A DNA stretch of 64,000 bases from the NCBI GenBank assembly GCA_033558025.1, contig JAUCEF010000014.1, forward strand, positions 1,922,001-1,986,000, written 5' to 3'. The translations under genes and the position numbers were made by a program. This DNA is from Phytophthora sp. 'mugwort' (lineage: Eukaryota; Oomycota; Peronosporomycetes; Peronosporales; Peronosporaceae). The notes beneath the pieces are model-generated. The model made no database searches. It was not told the origin of the DNA and saw only the letters and a program-made list of their open reading frames with translations. Below are positions 57,345-64,000 of the stretch, piece by piece (position 1 is the stretch's first letter; the number at the start of each line of letters is the position of its first letter).

Positions 57345-57594
57345 ACGATCGGCTGAATTTCATAATCTGACGCGGATAGGCACGAATCTAACAGACGCGC
57401 GGTCTTATCAGTTGTGAGAGGACCTCTTATTAGCTAATACAGGATTACAGGCTATCAATACCACCGGATGACAGACGTGACAGAGCATTGGCACACGGAT
57501 ATTGCTACTCACGAAAGCTCTACTGCTTCCTCATGCTATTAAATATCACGATGACGCCATGTCTCCACTTTCGGCTCCGCAAACCCTTCTTATT

Positions 57595-57636
57595 TCTCTC
57601 TCTCTTTATTTATATATATATTTATAAAAGAGAGAG
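57595..57636. repeat. imperfect palindrome, (TC)n-(TA)n-(AG)n
   Basis: TCTCTCTCTC, an AT core and AGAGAGAG make a 42-bp near-palindrome. A sequence TTTACTCACCC like those behind the TATA elements at 51.2 and 51.8 kb follows at 57653. Confidence 0.7.
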
Positions 57637-57818
57637 TGGTGTCATTGATTGATTTACTCACCCTGAATACGAGTAGAATGCTTTAAAGTGCCGATATCGT
57701 GATGACATCACTCGTGTCATCGAATTCCTAAACAAAGACAAACCTGGACGATAGGAGCGCGGGCGATGCGGCACAAAACAATATACAATAGCTGGGAGCG
57801 CGCCACGCGGATGGTACT

Positions 57819-58043
57819 CTACTCTCGTGCACCGGATGGTCTCACAAGCCAGATGGAAATCTTACTAATGGCGGGTCTGTCGATCGACAGTTGATCCACC
57901 TTGTCTATGCCGTCGGAACTGAGCAGAGAGGAAGCGATCGATCTCTGAGTCTGGCGCGAATATGCCTTGCTCATACAGTCACAGGAAGTAGCACCAATCG
58001 GCCATGAAGACGGAGTATATGCTCTCGAAACGATTTTTTCCAA
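57819..58043 (-). CDS. small ORF downstream of the capsid-like gene, unknown
   Basis: A 74-residue frame (MEKIVSRAYTPSSWPIG...) is collinear with the capsid-like gene and starts ~80 bp after its stop. No domain recognised; it may be a small viral gene or chance. Confidence 0.25.
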   Translation of the reverse strand: MEKIVSRAYTPSSWPIGATSCDCMSKAYSRQTQRSIASSLLSSDGIDKVDQLSIDRPAISKISIWLVRPSGARE

Positions 58044-58124
58044 AAGTAAATGTACTCATTGTGATCTATATCGGACTCAACATTTTTGTCCGTTTCAAAT
58101 TAATTTGCTTTCAACTAGATGTGT

Positions 58125-59915
58125 TCAATCGGTTCTATGAACTTCTCCTGTGAGACGGTTGATCTCAAGTTCGTGCTCGTAAATAATGAGCAAGAGCAGA
58201 TCCATGCCGGTCGCCAAGCCGTTGATTCCCGACACCTGAATGGCATGAGGCACCTCCTTGTGGGTGACACGCGAGCAGTCAGCTACGAGGATGCACTGGG
58301 CCATTGACCACTGTTGTGAGTCAATGAGTTTGTTCGAGATCTCACCACTCAGGTCCCCATTAATGGTTCCCAGTTTACTGAACTCGTGTCGGAATGATTC
58401 GAAATCGTACTCCTGGCTCCTGTCGAATCCGTTTGTGTTACCGATGGTTACCTGGAAATTGCGAATCGATACGCCTGGCATGCAAGTCCATGGGGCACTA
58501 TCGAACGGACTCTGATACTGCGGCGTGCCGTGCTCGGTGGCGAAGTGGCCTGCGCTCGTCTCCGCGAACGGGAGGAGAGCCACGTATTTAACGTTCTTCT
58601 TGTACCCAGAGATGTTAAGATCGAAAGGAGCATTCAACTGGCCAGTAGGTGTCTCAGGAAACGTACCAGCACCCTTGCGGAACATCTAGGCGAAACAGTC
58701 TTGGTAGCGAACGGTCTTCACCGGCTTCTGGATGATAGACGTCAGATTGCGTAGATGATATAACGGAATCATTAGAAGGCTGGTCGTGAATGAGAATTAC
58801 TCGCCAACCTGGCTGGTAGACGTAAATGCGCTGCCAACTGGGCCAAATGAGAACGATATCTGAGAGCCCGCGGTCGTTAGTACATTGTCCATAGGCGCAG
58901 CAGGAGGGATCGTGTCATTAGCCGCGGTCTTAGCACCAGCTGTAGCCGGGGCGACCATGATTGGAACGGTCTGTCCGGAGGTCATCGTGGTTGAGTCGAG
59001 CTTCATAGTTGAAGCAGTACCCGATAGAGCAACCGTACCAGCATTAATACGCAAGCGAAACTTTAGCTGTAGATTAGCACAGAGGTCGATTTCCTTGAAA
59101 TTGGGGTGTAGATCTACGAGCTTGATTTTTAGCACATGAAACTAGCGACCAACAATTTTGTCGTTGCCGAACGAGGTTACATCCGACTCTTTACAACGTT
59201 CGTGCCCGTTCTGCTGAAGGAGCTGTTTGGTAGCTCTAGTACCGACCGAGGCCCACGAGAAGGCTCCGATGGCCTCAGTAGAGTCGATGGGGCGGGAGCG
59301 TCCGTCAGACGTTTGAGGAAATCACTGTTGTACACCCACGGTTCCTGGGGCCTGTGGTAACGTGTTGCCGAGTGGCGATGTCATATCAATCTGGATGTTT
59401 GAGTAGCCATAGCCCGTCGCTGATGCAGAACCACTGAAGTTGATGCCAGACCACGTATCAGGATACAAATTCATGTCTGCGCCATGCTTCACCACCTCAT
59501 CCTTAGAAAGTTCAGTCATCGCTCGTAGATTATTCCAAAATCCTTTGTATTTATATTCCGTGGCAATTTTTTTACCGTTGAGCTCGACAGTCAGAGAGTC
59601 GACGACATTGGTGACGTTACATTTGGGCGCACACGCATATCTAGAGATAGTGCTCTTGTTGAGGTCAGCACTGCCGGTGCTCTTAGCAGTGATAACATAC
59701 GGTAGTAGAAGGTAGCCATCGTTTAGGCTAGCATATCCTTGCGAGCCTGTTAGCTGCGAGGTGGCATCAATCGTGATCAATCCCGAGTTCTATGATCCCT
59801 GGTTGCCATCATAGATGACTGATACGGACTTACCCTTCGATACATCGAAGGATGTCTCGGATTTGAGGGCTGATTGCAGTCTATAGGCATCTGCTAATTG
59901 GGTGGTGTCAGACAT
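58125..59915 (-). pseudogene. PLV-type major capsid-like gene, five in-frame stops
   Basis: A single 597-codon frame runs from the ATG at 59915 (MSDTTQLADAYRLQSALKSE) to TGA at 58125-58127, broken only by stops at 59790, 59322, 59142, 58797 and 58686 (plus-strand coordinates of the leftmost base). The part after codon 45 has GLITIDATSQLTG, NVVDSLTVELNGK and FWNNLRAMTELSKDEV, typical of double jelly-roll capsid proteins of polinton-like viruses and virophage-like elements; the length fits too. The C-terminal third has DFESFRHEFSKLGTINGD. It lies in a cluster with penton-, core- and ATPase-like genes. The TATA-like ATATATTT stands 9-16 bp before the ATG. It is an old, non-coding viral copy. Confidence 0.7.
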
Positions 59916-59962
59916 GGCTGGAAATATATTGCGGCTGATATAGTCTGGTGAGAAAATAATTG

Positions 59963-60190
59963 ATGGAGCTAGTCAAAGGTGTCACCTCTGTTCACGATCT
60001 AATCGAGCTGAGCAAGCGCGTCAGAGTAACGATTGATAACATAGTCGGCTTTCCGAGATCGAACGCCCGCTCCCCGCAAAAGGAAGCCATCTGGTACCTC
60101 TTAGGACGAGCCCTGGAGTCGGCCATTGGGTCGCTGTATGTGATGGTAGCTACGTCGATAGCATGGGCGTCCCACCTCCGACCGCGTTAG
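59963..60190 (+). CDS. small ORF between capsid and core genes, unknown
   Basis: A frame of about 75 residues (MELVKGVTSVHDLIELSKRV...) runs divergently from the capsid-like gene, with a 47-bp gap, and ends with a hydrophobic stretch and HLRPR. It is intact and well placed for a small viral gene, but unrecognised. Confidence 0.35.
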   Translation: MELVKGVTSVHDLIELSKRVRVTIDNIVGFPRSNARSPQKEAIWYLLGRALESAIGSLYVMVATSIAWASHLRPR

Positions 60191-60373
60191 GAAATCTACT
60201 GTAATTCGACCGGCAGATTCAAGCTTCCACAGCTGAATGTTGTGGGGTGTGGTGTCTCCTGTGGATCTACTGTCGCCAGCACAAAACAATGCACCTAATT
60301 GATAGGTTCATGGATTTGGATGTTGGTGTTATTTAATTTTTGAGTGTTTAGCTCTCAAGCTAATATATCAATC

Positions 60374-60990
60374 ATGCTTTACAAGGAACTATCCGTTTCC
60401 AATGCTATCCCAGCGGCTCGCCTCCTTAAGGCTGTCCAGTCCGGCAACCTGCAGCTGACCAAAGCTGATCTGGCTGGCTCTGGCGCAACTCTACATTACA
60501 TCCAGACTCGTATGCTAAGTTTATGAAAGCTAAGAGGGCTAACAGAGGCGTTCGCATTACTATTACTCCGCACGAGATTGAGTACCGAATGGAAGTTATT
60601 GGTGGTAGTCTTCAAGGTTCGTTCATATGGAAGAAAATATGGGCTGGCCTCAAGAGTGCTTGGAAACCAGTAATCTAGCCTGCTCTATCGGCTGCCGCGG
60701 TCGGGTTCGCTAGCATGGGATCTGCATACATAGCATCGATGGGTCGCGATCAGGATCTCGTCGGCGTTGCTCGCCAAGCGTTGAAGAAAGTTACAGGAAG
60801 TGGAGTTGCCGAGGCTGAGCCCTCGCAACGCTTGAGCTTCGCAAAGGGGTCTCCAGCGATGAAGGCGAAGATGGCGCGACTCCGTGCGATGCGCAAGTGC
60901 AGTGGTAGCTCTAAGAGCTCTGGTGGCTCAGGGGGGGGGGGTAGATTATATATATATATATATAATGCTTTACGTTTTTTGTCGAACAAT
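60374..60990 (+). pseudogene. small basic virion-core-like protein gene, broken
   Basis: The ATG at 60374 lies directly behind AATATATCAATC. The first frame (LYKELSVSNAIPAARLLKAV, then GNLQLTKADLAGSG) shifts near 60500 to a frame with HPDSYAKFMKAKRANRGVRI and WKKIWAGLKSAWKP. It reaches a TAG at 60676, then continues in frame as a Lys/Arg/Ala-rich tail ending in GGSGGGG. A promoter-like short leader, an S-N-x-I-P..LLKAV..G...LTKADL phrase and a basic Gly-rich tail recall small virion proteins of polinton-like viruses. A G11 run and a (TA)n tract sit at its end. Family name uncertain. Confidence 0.5.
60931..60965. repeat. G11 run and (TA)n tract
   Basis: Eleven G residues (60931-60941) are followed by GTAGAT and an alternating TA tract. 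Together they mark the border between the convergent core-like and penton-like genes. Confidence 0.9.
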
Positions 60991-61872
60991 TAAGCTGATC
61001 AGCATGTTCGTATCGTTCAGTCGAGCAAATCGTTCGTCCTGATCTACAATCGTCAGCGTCACCGAGGCGTAGCTTCCATTCTGGATATCAGCCCAGCTGA
61101 ACTCGTTAGGTTGATCACAAGCTGACCAATTGTGGTGCTTGCTGTGCTGAAGGTGATTTATACATCATCAGGGATGCAGTAGGGGTTGGAAACGAGCGAG
61201 CATCGAAGATGATAGCTTGATACGGTTACGGGATTGATCTGAGGCGGGATCGGCGACAGGATCGACTGTTATGTATATAAGCTCTGAGTTTGTGTACCAA
61301 GCTCGAATCCAAAGACCTTTCCGAATTCAGCGTTATCAATATCGATATTGGGAACGCACGAGAACCCAAGCGGTAATCCAGAGCCACTGTCTGAGTATAG
61401 CCCAGTAGGCGGTCGAGACCAGCCTGAAGCAAGGGTCGTCGGCACAGGCGAGAAATCAACTTGACAGGAGTAGAATGTAGGGTTCTCAGACAAATAAAAA
61501 AAAAAACATTGTCGCCATCAGCATTGATTAGGTACGCTCCGGCGCTCATCATCGCTGCTTGAACAGATGCATTGATATTGGCATAGCTGTAATATCTATC
61601 ACGAAGTGCGATCTGGATCGTCGAGTAGTCATTGCCAGTTGGCATCAAAATCCTGAAAGAATTATTGCCATATGAAGTGGAGCCGATCCTGAATTGAGAA
61701 TTATACAGGTTGATGCTGTGGATAGCAACTTCGGTATTGACGAACTCGCCAGAGCTGCCAGGGAACTCGTATCGGAGCATGTTATTGAATCCATTGGAAA
61801 ATGATATGGCGGGTAGATAGGGTAATGATATTCGACACGATTTTGATATTCATTTTCTGAAACTAATTGCAT
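60970..61872 (-). pseudogene. penton (minor capsid)-like gene, broken
   Basis: From the ATG at 61872 (MQLVSENEYQNRVEYHYPIY) the frame shifts near 61795 into MLRYEFPGSSGEFVNTEVAI. It continues through ALRDRYYSYANINASVQAAM to about 61500, shifts again to VDFSPVPTTL...PLGFSCVPNI, and after a stop and further shifts ends with ASVTLTIVDQDERF and NMLISLIVRQKT at 60970. The beta-rich wording, the ~300-residue length and the position directly behind the ATPase gene (overlap of 23 bp) fit the single-jelly-roll penton proteins of polinton-like viruses. No catalytic motif is expected. Confidence 0.6.
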
Positions 61873-62532
61873 GTTCGATAAAATTATATCTCAATACGCC
61901 TCTAACATTGTCGGTCAACAATGCTTGACCTTTTTCTTTAGTGGCTTCATTGTAAGCGCTAATTAGCTTCTCAAGCGTAATTCCTTGGCGACTGAAGTCG
62001 CTGATGACCATTCTTAAGTCTCGTCTGCTGTTCGCCTTGAGGATCCAGAGGTACTCTGAGTTGAGCCTAATAAGCTTGTCCGTGCTGAACCACGAATGCG
62101 TCAGAAACAGTGTTGAGAACCGTTTGTAGCGACCGCGGATGAAGTAATGGCTGAAGAGATCCTTCTGAAACTTCTTATCCGAGCTGTAGTCATCAATGAT
62201 GACGAGCTGGATGCCACCTCTGGAATCTTTCTGAATATCATCAAGCGACGGTAGAGCTGATGGCTCATACAGCGTTATGAATCCATTCAGTTTGTCCTTC
62301 ATATAATTGTATAGCTCTTGATTAGGGTTGCGGGCGATGATATGTAGATGGCTAAAAACGTTATAGCTGTTCTTAACGATTTAAAGACGAGATTGGTCTT
62401 TCCCGCGTTAGAGGGCGCAAGAATGATTCCTCGAAATCGTCTCTTGATTCCATGTGCCTTAATATCACCGAGAGAGTCTGAACGGTACTCGTTTGGGAGT
62501 GCTGCTCCCCAGTTATCAATCTTCGTCGCCAT
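61850..62532 (-). pseudogene. A32-like genome-packaging ATPase gene, one frameshift
   Basis: The ATG at 62532 (MATKIDNWGAALPNEY) opens a frame with the P-loop GIILAPSNAGKT (Walker A, A-P-S-N-A-G-K-T). A shift near 62375 leads to the frame 62302-61850, with IQLVIIDDYSSD (Walker B, hydrophobics then DD) and THSWFSTDKLIRLNSEYLW, the sensor-like region. Total length about 227 codons. These traits and the length match FtsK/HerA-type packaging ATPases of polinton-like viruses and larger DNA viruses. The TATA-like TATATATCA stands about 30 bp upstream. The reading frame is broken, so no product is expected. Confidence 0.75.
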
Positions 62533-62800
62533 TCGCGAGCTTTGAAAGTATATTCGATGATATATATAATCAAGCCGTCGTAGTGGGATTTACAGCTCGT
62601 CCTCCTCGCAAGAATCAACAATCTTTAATCCAAATTACTATGCGAGCGGAACAGACGTTTTGAGCCTCGAGATGGCTGACGCCCTATTTCGTAGCAAGAC
62701 TGATTATAGATTAAGTTATATTTCTGGGATCACTCTGGGATAAGCAGCGCCCATGTCAGCTCTCGTCGTTGATTCAAATCAAGACATAGGAGATATCACC
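62533..62800. other. right flank of the virus-like module
   Basis: AT-rich upstream sequence of the ATPase-like gene. No further gene before the retroelement junction at 62800. Confidence 0.5.
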
Positions 62801-64000
62801 GTTCGTCAAGGCCGAAAGAGAGTGGATGAACAAAGTGAAGAGGGAGATGCACGCTCCTCTTCCACCTCCTTTCCAAGCGCCGCAGACGGTGGCCGCAATT
62901 CTGATTCCTGCTCCTCTGCCTATGCAGCAGCAGTCGAGGAATGATCAAGGGTTCCGAGGTATCCGTATGGATGATGACGGTCGAGATCAGGAAGGAGCTC
63001 CGATCTGTGGATTCTGCGGGTATAGAGGGCACGGTCGATCTACTTGTTGTCGCCAGTCAATGACCTGTCGCCGGTGCAATCAATTTGGCCACATACAGGC
63101 AAGAGTGTGAGCTGCCGCCGCAGCCGCAGCGAAGAGGATTTCAAGGGGGTAATGGGATCGGTCGTCGCTGGTGTTCTTTCTGCCAAATTGAGGGACATAC
63201 GATCGGAAGCTGCCCCCCTGTGAAGAGACTGTTGGAGCTGGATACACAGCAACAAGGTTCCGCGGGACAGGCAGCGCCCCGCCCCTGAAGACGGCGAGAG
63301 GATGGGGAAGGGAGAGCCGCTCCTTCCTCTAGCCCGATTAACGGCTCGGATAGTGACTGCGTGTGAGGGAAGAGAGTAAAGAACGCCACGGCCGTTGGCC
63401 CGAAGAGTGTGACGAGTGTGAAGAGCGAAAGTGGAAGTGTGACGAGGGCCAAGGAGGCTTGTGTGAACCGTGTTAAGTTTGTGAAGCCACAGGGATTTGG
63501 TAATGACGGAGTGAAGACGAGTTATGAAGTAGTGAACCCGGTTGAGGTTGCTGGTGTGAAGGACGAGGCTGCGCCGATGAAAGTGGTCGCGTCTCCCAAG
63601 ATGAACAGGTGTGGTAGTGTGAAGACGAACGACGAGTACAAACAGTCGGACGACGACGTGAGGAGGGTGGCCGTCGTGAAGGAGGTGGCCAACGAGAGTG
63701 TAATGGAGTATTGGACGAAAAACCTGCGTTGATACCTAACAAAAAAGAAAAACGTGAAGAGAGTGCAGGGCGCCCGCGGTCCGCGATGAGGGGCGTGAAG
63801 TTTGCTGTGGCAACGGCGCCTGTCGAAGTCCGTAAAGAAGCAGTTGATGTGTTGGAAGGATTCCTGGGAAGATGATGACAATGAGGACGCTGCGGTAGTG
63901 GAACCCGAAGAAGTACCGGGGAAGAAGACCGATATGCCTGCAGTCGCAATGACGAGTCCTTATGCGTAAAAAGAGGAGGTAGCCGCGTATTTTGCTACGC
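62801..64000 (+). mobile_element. inverted near-identical copy of the long Ty3 element's gag (29641-30840)
   Basis: Every position x here corresponds to 93641 - x at 29.6-30.8 kb without an indel. The 107-residue linker frame is unchanged, and only a handful of substitutions are visible elsewhere. It includes the zinc knuckles CGFCGYRGHGRSTC and CSFCQIEGHTIGSC and the same stop after the second knuckle. It begins sharply at 62801 beside the virus-like module and runs off the end of the window. Confidence 0.95.

Noticed and set aside
1..64000. CRISPR arrays or bacterial operons
   Set aside because: No spaced direct repeats of the right kind and no bacterial gene order; the window is eukaryotic.

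Overview
The window looks like a gene-poor, repeat-rich stretch of an oomycete nuclear genome, most likely Phytophthora or a close Peronosporales relative. The support is: a secreted RXLR-type effector candidate; compact convergent host genes only 62-129 bp apart; oomycete-style Ty3/gypsy, Ty1/copia, MULE and hAT debris with heavy stop and frameshift decay; and no bacterial operon structure. All calls come from reading translations by eye; no database search was run.

Layout. 1-4.2 kb: a NicO/UreH-like metal transporter gene preceded by a small remnant of a second copy, convergent with a FAM228-like gene. 4.9-8.3 kb: LTR plus gag of a chromovirus-type Ty3 element joined to the inverted 3' part of a pol gene. 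8.6-10.8 kb: a sulfatase-type membrane enzyme gene whose 5' part appears inverted in place. 11.0-14.3 kb: an intact cysteinyl-tRNA synthetase gene and a convergent type I membrane protein gene. 15-24 kb: decayed gag and unknown pseudogenes. 24.2-33.0 kb: a long decayed Ty3 element on the minus strand (gag, zinc knuckles, protease, RT, RNase H, integrase). 34.5-35.0 kb: the RXLR candidate. 35.9-38.3 kb: an unknown family with repeated exon-like units and an inverted copy. 40.2-42.7 kb: a MULE transposase and a chromodomain-like ORF. 45.4-50.0 kb: two copia elements in opposite orientation. 50.5-52.5 kb: a chromodomain remnant, then an AT-rich island of short ORFs with TATA-like promoters. 53.3-57.3 kb: hAT, gypsy, LTR and pogo-like fragments. 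57.8-62.5 kb: an endogenous virus-like module. 62.8-64.0 kb: a near-identical inverted copy of part of the 24-33 kb element.

The most interesting content is the 57.8-62.5 kb block. It carries a packaging-ATPase-like gene, a penton-like gene, a small basic virion-core-like gene and a long major-capsid-like gene, packed in the style of polinton-like viruses (PLVs). All are broken, so this is an old viral copy. The AT-rich island at 50.96-52.5 kb has the look of a second piece of such a virus: each ORF has its own TATA-like element, and one ORF resembles the cysteine/histidine N-terminal part of protein-primed DNA polymerases. Host housekeeping genes are confined to the first 14.3 kb; the rest is mostly mobile DNA in which the effector candidate sits, a common arrangement in Phytophthora genomes.
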